Assembly: GCF_000717595.1 (NCBI RefSeq)
Contig: NZ_JNZO01000039.1
Span: 1 to 64,000, forward strand
DNA length: 64,000 bases
Direction of reading: 5' to 3'
DNA from: Streptomyces flavochromogenes
GTDB taxonomy: Bacteria > Actinomycetota > Actinomycetes > Streptomycetales > Streptomycetaceae
Of this stretch, positions 25,255 to 34,931 are shown piece by piece (the stretch's first letter is position 1; each line of letters begins with the position of its first letter). The notes under the pieces are model-generated. The model saw only the letters and a program-made list of their open reading frames with translations, was not told the DNA's origin and did no database searches. The translations under genes were made by a program, and so were the position numbers.

Positions 25255-26673
25255 ATGAACGCGAATCACCACGAATCCAGTGACCTCACCCGTACCCGGA
25301 TCACCCTGCGCGGCCCGGCGGAACTGGCCGACGCCCTGCCGTTCGTGCTGGGCTTCCACCCCACCGACTCCGTCGTCCTGGTCGCCCTCCACGGCGAGCA
25401 CGGCCGCTTCGGAGGTCGCGTCAGGCTGGGCATTCCCAGCTCGCCCAGCGAATGGGCGTCCACTGCCGATCACCTGGCCGAATGCCTCGTGGAGGGAAGC
25501 AGCAGGAGCGGCACCCGACCCGACGGCATCGTCGTCTTCCTCTGCCAGGACCCCGCAGCGGGCGAGACGGGCCGCAGGGTCATGGAACGACTGCGCCCGT
25601 TCGCGCAGCGGCTGCGCACGGCGTGCGGCGCTCTCGACATCCCCGTCTACGAGGCACTCTGCATCTCCGACGGTCTCTTCTTCTCCTACTGCTGCCCCGA
25701 CGCCCGCTGTTGCCCGCCCGACGGCACCCCGCTCGCCCTCAGCGGTACGTCGGTGATGGCGGCGACCGCGGCGTACGCCGGAGTCCAGGTGCGGGGGTCC
25801 CTGCGGGACATGGAGAGGCGGTTCCAGCCCGCCGGCGGCCCCCGGGAGGAAGAACAGCGCGCGGCACTCGACGCGAGCGCCGCCGAGATCGTCCCCCGTA
25901 TCCTCGAGGACGCCGAGGGCAAGGGGCGGGATGAGGTGCGCGAGACGACTCTGCGCCTGGCACGGCAGGTCCTCCGCCGCTTCGTCAATCCGCCGGGGGA
26001 GGCCGGGCCGACCGGCCGGACCGCCGGCTCGACCGCCCCGAGGACCGTGCGGGCGGGCATCGCAGGCACCGCCGAGAGCGACGCGGCCGACGACGCGCTG
26101 GTCGAGACCGGCGAAGCGGCCGCGCTGATCCTCGGTCTCCAGGACCGGGCGACCCGGGACCGCGCCGCCGAATGGATGGAGGGCTGGGAGGGCGCTGCCG
26201 CCCTGCGCCTCTGGCGCGTGCTTGCCCGGCGCTGCGTCGCCCCCTACCAGGAGCACGCCGCCGCACCGCTCACCCTCGCGGGCTGGACCGCCTGGTCCGC
26301 CGGCGACGAGCCGACCGCCCGGGTCGCCCTCGGGCTCGCACTCGACATCGACCCCGAGTACGTGTTCGCCCGGCTGCTGCACCAGGCGTGCAACGAGGGG
26401 CTCGACCCCGAGTCTCTCCGCTCCTGTCTGCGGGCCGAGCGGGACAGCCGGATCGCCTCGGACGAGACCGCCTCGGGCACATCACTGCAGGTCCGGACAC
26501 GCGTCGCCCACCCGCGGAGCAGTCGGCAGACCCTGAGGAAGCCCGGTCGCCAGACCCGTGGGGCGGAGCGTCGTTCCGCGGCGGGCGTCCGGCCCGCTGG
26601 GCCCGCCGCGGGCAAGCCGGGGAGCGGAAGTCCGAGGCGCGGCGGCCGGCGCGACACCAGGAGCGGACGATGA
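25255..26673 (+). CDS. DUF4192 family protein
   Basis: 472 aa. The DUF4192 domain covers most of the chain: [33 protein letters not shown] (about 15-47), [11 protein letters not shown], then [26 protein letters not shown] with a cluster of five cysteines (about 140-165). The C-terminal helical part ([23 protein letters not shown] ... [21 protein letters not shown]) resembles the domain's typical end. The family is common in actinobacteria and has no established function. The last ~65 residues are a basic, disordered tail. The ATG at 25255 has no strong ribosome site, so the message could be leaderless. It is divergent from recQ. Confidence 0.85.
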   Translation: MNANHHESSDLTRTRITLRGPAELADALPFVLGFHPTDSVVLVALHGEHGRFGGRVRLGIPSSPSEWASTADHLAECLVEGSSRSGTRPDGIVVFLCQDPAAGETGRRVMERLRPFAQRLRTACGALDIPVYEALCISDGLFFSYCCPDARCCPPDGTPLALSGTSVMAATAAYAGVQVRGSLRDMERRFQPAGGPREEEQRAALDASAAEIVPRILEDAEGKGRDEVRETTLRLARQVLRRFVNPPGEAGPTGRTAGSTAPRTVRAGIAGTAESDAADDALVETGEAAALILGLQDRATRDRAAEWMEGWEGAAALRLWRVLARRCVAPYQEHAAAPLTLAGWTAWSAGDEPTARVALGLALDIDPEYVFARLLHQACNEGLDPESLRSCLRAERDSRIASDETASGTSLQVRTRVAHPRSSRQTLRKPGRQTRGAERRSAAGVRPAGPAAGKPGSGSPRRGGRRDTRSGR

Positions 26674-26788
26674 CGACCGTGACCCGGCCGCCCGTCGGCG
26701 CGTTCAGCTCTCTGGCGGAGCCGTCCGAACGGTCCCGCCGACACCTCGCCGGCCGCCCGGTCCGCACAGAGAGCACCCCGTACCCGCC

Positions 26789-28885
26789 ATGGCCCTCAGC
26801 CCCGTCCCGGCCCCCGGCCGCCCCACCGGCCCTCCGATCGGCCACGCGCCGGGACGCCCTGCCGGGCGCCAACCCGGGGCCGCTGCCGGTATCGGCGCCG
26901 CGCCACCGCGCGCGGCGCGGCCCGCAGAGCTCCCCTCGGTGCACAACGCGCTTCTCTGCGTGGCCCTGCCCGCTCTCGCCGTCTGCGCCGAGCACGGCCA
27001 GCTCACCGGCGAGGGACCCGAGGGCGTGTACACGGCGGGGCGACGGCTCCTCTCCCGCTGCGTCCTGCGCGTGGCGGGGCGTGAGCCGGTCGCCCTCCAG
27101 GGCCGAATGGCGGCCGCGGACCGGGCGGTGTTCCTCGGAGCCGTCCGCGTCCCCGGGGACATGGGCCCCGATCCCGGGCTCGCCGTCGAACGCACACGGA
27201 GCGCCGACGGCACCGAACGGATCACCCTCCGCAGCGCCGTCGCCCGCCCCCTCCGGCTCCCCCTGGAAATCGCTCTGGGGTCGGATCTCGCGGACCTGGG
27301 CGCGGTGGCGTCCGGCCGGCCCGGACCCGAGCTCACTGCGAGCGTCCACGGCACCGGCCTGCGCTGGACCGGCGGCGGCGGGCGATCCGTCACCGTCACG
27401 GCGGATCCGCCGCCCATGGACGCCCTGGCGGCGGCGGGCGTCCTCCGCTGGGAGGCAGAGCTGGCGCCCGGGGGCACGTTCACGGTCCGGTTGCGGGTAC
27501 ACGACGGCTCGCCCGGGCGGCCCACCGGCGCTCCGGGCGGTGCGGGGCGGCCCGGAGGCCACGTCCTCGCCGAAGCCCTCGCCGAGGGCGACGACACCCG
27601 TCCCGGGGAGCTTCTGCGCGCCTCCGTCGAGGACCTGCGGGCCCTGCTCCAGCGCGACCCGGCGCACCCGGCGGACGTCCACCTCGCCGCAGGCGTCCCC
27701 TGGCGCTGCGGACCCGTCACCGCCGAGGCCCTCTGGGCGGCACGGATGGCCCTGCCCCTCGGCACCCGGCTCGCCGTCACCACCCTGCGCGCCCTCGGGC
27801 GCACCCAACTCTCCGGCGGCGGAGCCGAGTCCGGCCGCATCCTGGGACCTCTCAGGGACGCCGGCCCGCACCTGCCGCCCCGCTGCACCGGCATCGAGGC
27901 CACCCTCGCCTGTCCGGTCGTGCTCGCCGAGGCCCGCCGCTGGGGACTGCCGGCGGCGGACCTCGAAGAGCTGCTGCCCGTGGCGGAGCGCTGCCTCGAC
28001 TGGCTGCGCCGGACGGCCGGCGCGAGCGGGCTGGTGCCGGACCCGGGGCCCGCCGGGCCCTGGCGCGCCGAGACACAGGCACACGCGCATCGCGCGGCGC
28101 TGCTCGGCGCGGACCTGCTCGACGCCTGCGGCAGGCCCGGGGGAGACGCACTGCGCGATGCGGCAGAGACCCTGCGCGAGCGCTTCCGGAGGGAGTTCTG
28201 GCTCGACGACCGGGCCGGCGGCCGGCCTGCCGTCGCCCGTGGACCGGACGGGCGGACCTGGTCCCAGCTCGGTGGCTGGGCCGCGCACCTGCTCGACACC
28301 GGGCTGCTGGGCGGCGGCCGACTCGCCCACGGGCTGCTGGACAGGACGGAGACCGAACAGGTGGCGAGACTGCTCGGGACCCCTGCCCTGGACTCCGGCT
28401 GGGGGCTGCGCAGTCTGGGCGCCAAGGAGCCGGGACACAACCCCTTCGGCCACCGTGCGGGTGCGGTGCGGGTGCACGAGACGGCGGTCGCCGTGGCAGG
28501 ACTCGCCGCCCTCGGCCACGAGAAGGAGGCCGCCTCACTGCTCCGCGGGCTGCTCGACGCGGCGGAGGCCTTCACGTACCGGCTGCCCGAGATGTACGCG
28601 GGGGAGCAGCGCACGGCGGGCGGGCGACCGGTGCCGCACCCCGCCGCGTGCCGGCCGGCGGCGGTCGCGGCAGCCGGAGCCGTCCACGCGCTGCTCGCCC
28701 TCGCCGGAATCCGGCCGGACGCGCCGGGCCGGTCCGTGACGACGCATCCCCTGAGGTCGGCGCCGCTCGGAGCGATCCGGTTCTCGGGGCTCGTGGTCGC
28801 GGGTGAGCCGTTCGCCGTGCGGGTCGGCAGGCTCGGTCTCGGTATGGTCGAGGAGGCCGCAGAGGGCCTTCAACTGGGGGTGTGA
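26789..28885 (+). CDS. Glycogen-debranching-enzyme-like protein (GDE N-terminal domain plus (alpha/alpha)6 barrel)
   Basis: 698 aa. After a Pro-rich leader (to about residue 45) comes a GDE_N_bis-type beta domain (VHNALLCVALPALAVC ... GVYTAGRRLLSRCVLRVAG, about 52-90). The second half looks like the helical glycoside-hydrolase toroid of amylo-alpha-1,6-glucosidases (PWRCGPVTAEALWAARMALPLG; ETQAHAHRAALLGADLLDACG; LDSGWGLRSLGAKEPGHNPFGHRAGAVRVHETAVAVAGL). Proteins of this kind in Streptomyces are annotated as debranching-like and may act on alpha-glucans or trehalose-type polymers, but the substrate is not shown. The ATG at 26789 is taken in preference to the frame opening at 26558, which overlaps the preceding gene. 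Confidence 0.75.
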   Translation: MALSPVPAPGRPTGPPIGHAPGRPAGRQPGAAAGIGAAPPRAARPAELPSVHNALLCVALPALAVCAEHGQLTGEGPEGVYTAGRRLLSRCVLRVAGREPVALQGRMAAADRAVFLGAVRVPGDMGPDPGLAVERTRSADGTERITLRSAVARPLRLPLEIALGSDLADLGAVASGRPGPELTASVHGTGLRWTGGGGRSVTVTADPPPMDALAAAGVLRWEAELAPGGTFTVRLRVHDGSPGRPTGAPGGAGRPGGHVLAEALAEGDDTRPGELLRASVEDLRALLQRDPAHPADVHLAAGVPWRCGPVTAEALWAARMALPLGTRLAVTTLRALGRTQLSGGGAESGRILGPLRDAGPHLPPRCTGIEATLACPVVLAEARRWGLPAADLEELLPVAERCLDWLRRTAGASGLVPDPGPAGPWRAETQAHAHRAALLGADLLDACGRPGGDALRDAAETLRERFRREFWLDDRAGGRPAVARGPDGRTWSQLGGWAAHLLDTGLLGGGRLAHGLLDRTETEQVARLLGTPALDSGWGLRSLGAKEPGHNPFGHRAGAVRVHETAVAVAGLAALGHEKEAASLLRGLLDAAEAFTYRLPEMYAGEQRTAGGRPVPHPAACRPAAVAAAGAVHALLALAGIRPDAPGRSVTTHPLRSAPLGAIRFSGLVVAGEPFAVRVGRLGLGMVEEAAEGLQLGV

Positions 28886-28982
28886 CGGGATGCCGGGCAC
28901 AGACACGACGGAAGCCTCGCGGCCAGGCGTGGAAGTCAGCGTGGATGCCCCCGAGGGGCGTGCTTATCGTCAGGAAGACGAC

Positions 28983-28997
28983 TATGATCGCGGCATG
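28983..28997 (+). promoter_or_regulatory. -10 element for a leaderless nudix-regulator transcript
   Basis: TATGAT at 28983-28988 ends 6 bases before the ATG at 28995, so transcription would start at or beside the initiation codon. A small dyad CGTC-AGGAA-GACG lies just upstream (about 28967-28979) and could be an autoregulatory site. Confidence 0.5.
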
Positions 28998-29834
28998 CCT
29001 CCCTACGACCCGTCGGCCTTTCCGCCCTTCGCCGTGACCGTCGATCTGGTCGTGCTCACCGTGCGCCGCCATGCGCTCTGCACCCTGGTCGTGCGACGGG
29101 GAGAGGCGCCGTACCAGGGGCGTTGGGCGCTGCCCGGCGGCTTCGTGCGTGAGGACGAGGACCTCAGTGGTGCCGCCGCGCGCGAGTTGGTCGAGGAGAC
29201 GGGCCTCTGCGCCCACGACCCGGCCGCCCCGCCGCCCGTGCCGAGCAACGGCGCACACCTGGAGCAGCTGGCGACCTACGGGGCGCCCGACCGTGACCCC
29301 CGCATGCGGGTGGTCAGCGTCGCGCACCTGGCGCTCGCCCCGGACCTTCCCGCGCCGCGGGCCGGGGGCGACGCGAACAGCGCCCGGTGGGCACCCGTCG
29401 AGGAGCTGCTCGGAGAAGACGTGCTCGCCGGGACCGCGGAGGCCATCGGAGTGGCCCATGGCGCCGGCGCTGCCGGGGACTCCGGTGACATGGCGGGTGG
29501 CGAGAAGCAAGGCGGCCCGGTGGCGCTCGCCTTCGACCATGCCCGCATCCTCGCCGACGGGGTGGAGCGGGCCCGCTCCAAGATCGAGTACTCCTCCCTG
29601 GCCACGGCCTTCTGCCCGCCGGAGTTCACGGTCGGAGAGCTGCGGCGCGTCTACGAGGCCGTCTGGGGTGTGGCCCTGGATCCGCGCAACTTCCATCGGA
29701 AGGTGACCGGCACGCCCGGCTTCCTCGTGCCGGCCGGTGGCACCACGACTCGTCAGGGCGGACGCCCGGCCCAGCTCTTCAGGGCAGGTGGGGCCACTCT
29801 CCTCAACCCGCCGATGTTGCGCCCCGAGGTCTGA
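28995..29834 (+). CDS. Nudix-domain regulator, NrtR-like
   Basis: 279 aa from ATG 28995. The N-terminal Nudix domain (about 12-150) has the box GGFVREDEDLSGAAARELVEETGL, which fits GX5EX7REUXEEXGU only loosely. The C-terminal part (about 190-279; KIEYSSLATAFCPPEFTVGELRRVYEAVWGVALDPRNFHRKV) is the winged helix of NrtR-type regulators, which sense ADP-ribose or other nucleotide sugars and control NAD or sugar genes. The insertion rich in Gly/Ala at about 155-180 is unusual. An in-frame ATG at 28890 would add 35 residues without domain value, while TATGAT just before 28995 supports a leaderless start. It follows the debranching-like gene by about 0.1 kb, so targets could include that gene. Confidence 0.82.
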   Translation: MPPYDPSAFPPFAVTVDLVVLTVRRHALCTLVVRRGEAPYQGRWALPGGFVREDEDLSGAAARELVEETGLCAHDPAAPPPVPSNGAHLEQLATYGAPDRDPRMRVVSVAHLALAPDLPAPRAGGDANSARWAPVEELLGEDVLAGTAEAIGVAHGAGAAGDSGDMAGGEKQGGPVALAFDHARILADGVERARSKIEYSSLATAFCPPEFTVGELRRVYEAVWGVALDPRNFHRKVTGTPGFLVPAGGTTTRQGGRPAQLFRAGGATLLNPPMLRPEV

Positions 29835-29956
29835 CAGACCGGTGTTTCCGGCGCTCCTGGGCGCCAACCCTACGCCGAAAGTCCGAAATGTAGCGTTATC
29901 TTGCTGCGGTAGCGCCGCCCTGCCGCGGAGCGGTGTCATCTACCGCGAGAGAAGCG

Positions 29957-31789
29957 ATGCTCCAGGCAATCGGACTGACCAGCACCCCCCGCCGCGATCG
30001 CCCACCCGCCGTGGACGATCTGACGTTCGAGGCCCGGCCGGGTACCGTGACGGCTCTCCTCGGTACCGCGGGCTCCGGCAAGACCACCGCGCTCCGGCTC
30101 ATGCTCGAACTCGAGCCGGGCCGCGGGATCACCTACTTCCGGGGTCGGCCGCTGCACCGCATCGCCCACCCCCCGCGCGAGGTCGGCGTTCTCCTCGGCG
30201 ACATCCCCGGGCACCCCTCCCGCACACTCCGGGGCCAGCTGCGGATGCTCTGCGCCGCCACGGGGGTTCCCGCCTCTCGGGCCGGGGAACTGTCCCGGGT
30301 CGTCGGTCTCGACGGCCTGGAGCGCCGGCGGATCGGCACCCTGCCGATCGGGGCCGATCGCCGACTCGGCCTCGCCTCCGCCCTGTTGGGTGACCCGCAC
30401 ACCCTGCTGCTCGACGAGCCGGGCGCCGGCCTCTCCGTATCCGAGAGCGCCTGGCTGTACGAGCTGCTGCGGGCGCACGCGGACGACGGGGGAACCGTGC
30501 TGTACACCACGGCGGATCCCAAGGACGCGGTGCGCAACGCCGACCGGGTCGTGACGCTCGACGGTGGGCGACTCGTCGCCGACCAGGACGTCACCGAGTT
30601 CGCCCGTACCCGGCTGCGCCCCCGCGTCGCCGTCCGCACCCCGCAGGCCGCACGGCTCGCCGCGGTCGTGACCCAGGAGGCCAGGGCCGCACGTCGGCCG
30701 GTCGAGGTCGTCGCCGAGGACGGCAACCGGCTGTCCGTCTACGGGAGCGACTGCGCGGCCGTCGGCGACACGGCGTTCCGCCATGGCGTACCGATCCACC
30801 TGCTCGCCGCCGAGACCGGCGACATCGACGGCATGGCCGGCAGTTTGCCCGTTCGGCGTACCCCGACGGGAGAGGCCGGCCCGGTATCCGGCTCCGGGCG
30901 TGCGGTCGAAGTCGGCGGCTCCGTGACCGGTGACCCCGTACCCACGGACTCCGTACCCCCTGCTGCCGTGACCGGTGACCCCGCTGCCGGGGAGCGGGGT
31001 GGGGCCCGGAGGCCCGCCCGCTCGCCCCTGCGGCCGTTGCGGTACGAGATCCATCGCCTCCTGGGCGTGCCGTCCACGCCGCTCGTCGCGGCGGCCGTCC
31101 TGCTCGGCTCCGTGACCATCGCCCTCCTCCTCGGACGGGGCGGGAGCGCCGCCGTGCCCGCGGTCGTGGCCGGCTGGCCCGCGCTCTTCCCGCTGCCGCC
31201 CGCGGCGCTCGGGGCCGGACTGCTCGGCGCCTTCTCCTTCGGTGAGGAGTACCGCTATCCCGCGCTCACCACGGGCCGGGGAGCGGTTCCGCGCAGACCC
31301 GGCCTGCTGCTGGCGAAACTGACCGTGGCGGCGGCCGTCGCCCTGGTGCTCGGGGCGGCCGTCGCTGTGGTGGATCTTGAGGCTCTGAGGTTCGTCTACG
31401 GCGGAGAGTTGATCGCCGTACCGAAGAACTGGCCGACTCTCTGCGCGAGTTGGCTGGGGCTGATGGTCGGCTGCGCCTGGGCCGGAGTCCTCGGCGCCGG
31501 GGTGTTCCGGGCGGCCGCGGCCGGTGTGGCGGCGGTCCTCGCGGTTCCGGTCGCCTTCGTCCCGCTGCTCCAGAAGGTGCTGACCGGACCTTCGGTGCGG
31601 TCGGCCGCCGGACTTCCGGCGCGGCTCCGGGAGTTCGCCGGTCCGCAGTGGTCCCCGGCGGTGGATCGCTGGCTGGCGGGCGCGCTGCGGGTGCTCGGGC
31701 AGCCCGCGGGAGTGGCTCTCTCTCTGACGTTGACCGGATTGCTCTGCGCCTATGTGTTCACCGGCCTTCGTCGTAAGGCGCGTTGGTGA
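29957..31789 (+). CDS. ABC transporter, ATPase fused to permease
   Basis: 610 aa. The N-terminal ATPase (about 5-215) has Walker A LLGTAGSGKTTALRL, LPIGADRRLGLASALL in place of a canonical LSGGQ and Walker B TLLLDEPGAGLS. A variable Gly/Thr/Val-rich linker (about 290-365) leads to a membrane domain with about six helices (VAAAVLLGSVTIALLLG ... VALSLTLTGLLCAYVF). The half-transporter design resembles ABC-2 exporters acting on unknown substrates. ATG 29957 follows GAGAGAAG. The degenerate signature motif may lower ATPase activity. It stands alone with an AT-richer promoter region upstream (29835-29956) and a regulator downstream. Confidence 0.82.
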   Translation: MLQAIGLTSTPRRDRPPAVDDLTFEARPGTVTALLGTAGSGKTTALRLMLELEPGRGITYFRGRPLHRIAHPPREVGVLLGDIPGHPSRTLRGQLRMLCAATGVPASRAGELSRVVGLDGLERRRIGTLPIGADRRLGLASALLGDPHTLLLDEPGAGLSVSESAWLYELLRAHADDGGTVLYTTADPKDAVRNADRVVTLDGGRLVADQDVTEFARTRLRPRVAVRTPQAARLAAVVTQEARAARRPVEVVAEDGNRLSVYGSDCAAVGDTAFRHGVPIHLLAAETGDIDGMAGSLPVRRTPTGEAGPVSGSGRAVEVGGSVTGDPVPTDSVPPAAVTGDPAAGERGGARRPARSPLRPLRYEIHRLLGVPSTPLVAAAVLLGSVTIALLLGRGGSAAVPAVVAGWPALFPLPPAALGAGLLGAFSFGEEYRYPALTTGRGAVPRRPGLLLAKLTVAAAVALVLGAAVAVVDLEALRFVYGGELIAVPKNWPTLCASWLGLMVGCAWAGVLGAGVFRAAAAGVAAVLAVPVAFVPLLQKVLTGPSVRSAAGLPARLREFAGPQWSPAVDRWLAGALRVLGQPAGVALSLTLTGLLCAYVFTGLRRKARW

Positions 31790-31830
31790 TCACTTGCGGA
31801 CCTAAAGGTTCCGGTTCGCGGTCAACTCTC

Positions 31831-31859
31831 TTGAAATGTGCCCGTTATGTCCGATAAAT
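31831..31859 (+). promoter_or_regulatory. Possible promoter of the FadR-type regulator
   Basis: TTGAAA (31831-31836) and ATAAAT (31854-31859) are 17 bp apart in a locally AT-rich stretch, about 90 bp ahead of the regulator start. This is a sequence match only. Confidence 0.4.
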
Positions 31860-31949
31860 CGTCAATTGTGTAGGGGGTGCCGATCACCCTTTCGTGTGCT
31901 TTTCACCAAAGACCTCAAGGGTCACGGAGGCAGCGCCGACAAAGGATGC

Positions 31950-32837
31950 GTGAGTACCCTTGCGCACACCATGATGACCGCCGCCCGCTCCGTCGACTCC
32001 GGCCTCGGCGCCCCGGGCGATCTCGACCGCTACCCCTACGCGGAGGCGCCCGCCGCCGGCCGCGTGGGCCCGCCCTCCTGGGAGGGGGTGGACACCGACC
32101 TGGGCCGCGTCGGCCGCCGCAGCGCCGGCAACCGCGGGCGCGGGCTCCACGGCCAGCTCGTCCAGCAGCTCGGCCAGATGATCGTCTCCGGCGATCTCGG
32201 CGCCGACCGCCCGCTCGTCCCCGAGGAGATCGGTCAGCGGTTCGAGGTCTCGCGCACCGTCGTCCGGGAGTCGCTGCGCGTGCTCGAGGCCAAGGGGCTC
32301 GTCAGCGCCCGCCCGAACGTCGGCACCCGCGTCAGGCCCGTCAGCGACTGGAACCTGCTCGACCCCGACATCATCGAGTGGCGCGCCTTCGGCCCGCAGC
32401 GCGACGACCAGCGCCGTGAGCTGAACGAGCTGCGCTGGACGATCGAGCCCCTGGCCGCCCGCCTCGCCGCCGGGCACGGTCGCGAGGACGTGCAGCAGCG
32501 TCTCGCCGACATGGTCGAGATCATGGGCCACGCGTTCGCCCAGGGGGACGGCATCACGTTCTCCCGCGCCGACACCGAGTTCCACTCGCTCCTCATCCAG
32601 CTCGCCGGGAACCGGATGCTGGAGCACCTCTCCGGCATCGTCGGCGCGGCGCTCCAGGTGTCCGGCGGCCCCGTCACGGGCTGTGACCGCCCGAGCGAGG
32701 CCTGTCTCGGGCACCACGCGCGGATCGTGGACGCGCTCGCCGCGGGCGACGCCCTCGGAGCCGAGACGGCGATGCGAGCCCTGCTCACGGTCCACCCCGA
32801 GGTGGAGCGCGTCGTCCCCGCCCCTCGCGAACACTGA
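31950..32837 (+). CDS. FadR-subfamily GntR regulator
   Basis: 295 aa. The winged helix is LHGQLVQQLGQMIVSGDLGADRPLVPEEIGQRFEVSRTVVRESLRVLEAKGLVSARPNVGTRV (residues about 67-130), followed by an FCD ligand domain (about 150-280) with the metal-type residues EPLAARLA, DTEFHSLLIQLAGN and HHARIVDAL. FadR-type regulators usually bind organic acids or sugar acids and repress neighbouring genes; no catabolic genes adjoin here, so the target is open. The GTG at 31950 follows AAAGGA; a second in-frame start (ATG 31971) is possible. The first ~60 residues are not domain. hrdB begins 377 bp downstream. Confidence 0.85.
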   Translation: MSTLAHTMMTAARSVDSGLGAPGDLDRYPYAEAPAAGRVGPPSWEGVDTDLGRVGRRSAGNRGRGLHGQLVQQLGQMIVSGDLGADRPLVPEEIGQRFEVSRTVVRESLRVLEAKGLVSARPNVGTRVRPVSDWNLLDPDIIEWRAFGPQRDDQRRELNELRWTIEPLAARLAAGHGREDVQQRLADMVEIMGHAFAQGDGITFSRADTEFHSLLIQLAGNRMLEHLSGIVGAALQVSGGPVTGCDRPSEACLGHHARIVDALAAGDALGAETAMRALLTVHPEVERVVPAPREH

Positions 32838-33214
32838 CCCGCGGGCCGTGGCCGGGAGCGCGGAGGCGTGGACATCGCGCGCCGCCGGGTCCGAGCGCCG
32901 CCCGGGGAGCCCGGAAGGGTTTCCCCGGCCGGTGCCAGGATTCGGGCGGAGTGAATGTACGCTGATATATCCCTCTGCGTTGATTTGTCGCACATGAGGT
33001 GTGACTCGGGCCACGAAGATTGGGCGTAACACTCCTCCGAGCCGTGCGATGACCTAAGAGGTGACAGCCGAGGAAGGAATACAGCAGCCGATGGAGGCGC
33101 TGTGCAGTTCCCCGGTCCAGCCCGCGCCGTCGGCACATTCCCCGTCGACGGTCGTCGGCTCCAGCCCTCCAGGGCGGGGCCGGAAGCCGTTTCCATCGTT
33201 CCGAGAGGTTGTTC
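32838..33214 (+). other. hrdB upstream region
   Basis: 377 bp without a gene. It contains an AT-richer patch (GCTGATATATCCCTCTGCG, near 32969) and GGAAGG motifs, and should carry the hrdB promoter(s). A clear sigma-R type GGAAT-N18-GTT promoter, known for hrdB in S. coelicolor, was looked for and not found; I cannot fix the transcription start. Confidence 0.4.
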
Positions 33215-34762
33215 GTGTCGGCCAGCACATCCCGTACGCTCCCGCCGGAGATCGCCGAGTCCGAGTCTGTGATGGCGCTCATCGAGCGGGGAAAGGCTGA
33301 TGGGCAGATCGCCGGCGATGACGTGCGTCGGGCCTTCGAGGCTGACCAGATTCCGCCAACCCAGTGGAAGAATGTTCTGCGCAGCCTCAATCAGATCCTC
33401 GAGGAAGAGGGTGTGACGCTGATGGTCAGTGCAGCGGAGTCGCCGAAGCGCGCCCGCAAGAGCGTCGCCGCGAAGAGCCCGGCCAAGCGCACCGCCACCA
33501 AGACCGTCACCGCCAGGACGACCGTGACGAAGACGACCGTCACGGCCGCCACGGCCTCCGCGGCAGAGGGCGACGACCCGGCCGACGAGGCCGGATCCGC
33601 CGCCAAGAAGGCGGCTGCGAAGAAGACCGTCGCCAAGAAGACGGTGGCCAAGAAGACCGTCGCCAAGAAGACGGCGGCCAAGAAGACCGCGTCCAAGAAG
33701 GACGCCGACGAAGCCGTCGAGGGCGAAGAGCTGCTCGAGGACGTCGCGCCCGGCAAGGGCGAGGAAGAAGAGACCGAGGGCGAGAGCAAGGGCTTCGTCC
33801 TGTCCGACGAGGACGAGGACGACGCTCCGGCGCAGCAGGTCGCCGTCGCCGGTGCCACCGCCGACCCGGTCAAGGACTACCTCAAGCAGATCGGCAAGGT
33901 CCCGCTCCTCAATGCCGAGCAGGAGGTCGAGCTCGCCAAGCGCATCGAGGCCGGCCTGTTCGCCGAGGACAAGCTCGCGAACTCGGACAAGCTCGCGCCG
34001 AAGCTCAAGCGCGAGCTGGAGATCATCGCCGAGGACGGCCGCCGGGCCAAGAACCACCTCCTGGAGGCCAACCTCCGTCTGGTGGTCTCGCTGGCCAAGC
34101 GCTACACCGGCCGCGGCATGCTCTTCCTGGACCTGATCCAGGAGGGCAACCTGGGTCTGATCCGCGCGGTCGAGAAGTTCGACTACACCAAGGGCTACAA
34201 GTTCTCCACGTACGCCACCTGGTGGATCCGTCAGGCGATCACCCGCGCCATGGCCGACCAGGCCCGCACCATCCGTATCCCGGTGCACATGGTCGAGGTC
34301 ATCAACAAGCTCGCGCGTGTGCAGCGTCAGATGCTCCAGGACCTGGGCCGTGAGCCCACCCCGGAGGAGCTGGCCAAGGAGCTCGACATGACCCCTGAGA
34401 AGGTCATCGAGGTCCAGAAGTACGGTCGTGAGCCGATCTCCCTCCACACCCCGCTGGGTGAGGACGGCGACAGCGAGTTCGGCGACCTGATCGAGGACTC
34501 CGAGGCGGTCGTTCCGGCCGACGCGGTGAGCTTCACGCTTCTCCAGGAGCAGCTGCACTCCGTGCTCGACACGCTCTCCGAGCGTGAGGCCGGCGTCGTC
34601 TCGATGCGCTTCGGCCTCACCGACGGTCAGCCGAAGACGCTGGACGAGATCGGCAAGGTCTACGGCGTGACCCGCGAGCGGATCCGCCAGATCGAGTCGA
34701 AGACCATGTCGAAGCTGCGCCACCCGTCGCGCTCGCAGGTGCTGCGCGACTACCTCGACTGA
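33215..34762 (+). CDS. hrdB: Principal sigma factor HrdB
   Basis: 515 aa. It is the essential housekeeping sigma factor of RNA polymerase in Streptomyces. Order: conserved N-terminus [16 protein letters not shown], region 1.1, a Lys/Ala/Thr-rich low-complexity segment with AKKTV repeats (about 125-165), an acidic stretch, region 1.2 [16 protein letters not shown], region 2 [18 protein letters not shown] and [18 protein letters not shown], region 3 and region 4 [18 protein letters not shown]. The GTG at 33215 with GAGAGG six bases upstream matches the known S. coelicolor start; TTG 33209 is also in frame. The gene stands alone and ends at a strong terminator. Confidence 0.98.
   Translation: MSASTSRTLPPEIAESESVMALIERGKADGQIAGDDVRRAFEADQIPPTQWKNVLRSLNQILEEEGVTLMVSAAESPKRARKSVAAKSPAKRTATKTVTARTTVTKTTVTAATASAAEGDDPADEAGSAAKKAAAKKTVAKKTVAKKTVAKKTAAKKTASKKDADEAVEGEELLEDVAPGKGEEEETEGESKGFVLSDEDEDDAPAQQVAVAGATADPVKDYLKQIGKVPLLNAEQEVELAKRIEAGLFAEDKLANSDKLAPKLKRELEIIAEDGRRAKNHLLEANLRLVVSLAKRYTGRGMLFLDLIQEGNLGLIRAVEKFDYTKGYKFSTYATWWIRQAITRAMADQARTIRIPVHMVEVINKLARVQRQMLQDLGREPTPEELAKELDMTPEKVIEVQKYGREPISLHTPLGEDGDSEFGDLIEDSEAVVPADAVSFTLLQEQLHSVLDTLSEREAGVVSMRFGLTDGQPKTLDEIGKVYGVTRERIRQIESKTMSKLRHPSRSQVLRDYLD
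33601..33699. repeat. Short in-frame repeats encoding AKKTV units in hrdB
   Basis: GCCAAGAAGAC(C/G)G-type units of 15 bp are repeated about six times here and encode Ala-Lys-Lys-Thr-Val/Ala. Unit length is a multiple of three, so copy changes keep the frame. The segment corresponds to the variable linker of HrdB proteins. Confidence 0.85.
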
Positions 34763-34818
34763 TCCGTGCCTCGGACGTCCGTGAGAGTGACGGACACGAG
34801 GCAGGAGCGGTATGCGGA

Positions 34819-34851
34819 AGGGCCCGGTTCCCCGAGGGGGAGCCGGGCCCT
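34819..34851 (+). terminator. hrdB terminator
   Basis: A 15-bp stem (34819-34833 with 34837-34851, one G-U pair) closes on a three-base loop; it lies 56 bp after the hrdB stop. Confidence 0.88.
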
Positions 34852-34931
34852 CCGGCTGTGTGCGGGGTGCACCGCGGGGCCGTGTGCTGGACTCTGGGTG
34901 AAGCGACATCACCGGAGAGTCAGGAGGCTCC

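Noticed and set aside
33061..33110. Sigma-R type promoter for hrdB
   Set aside because: A GGAAT element is present at 33076 but no GTT at the 18-19 bp spacing required.
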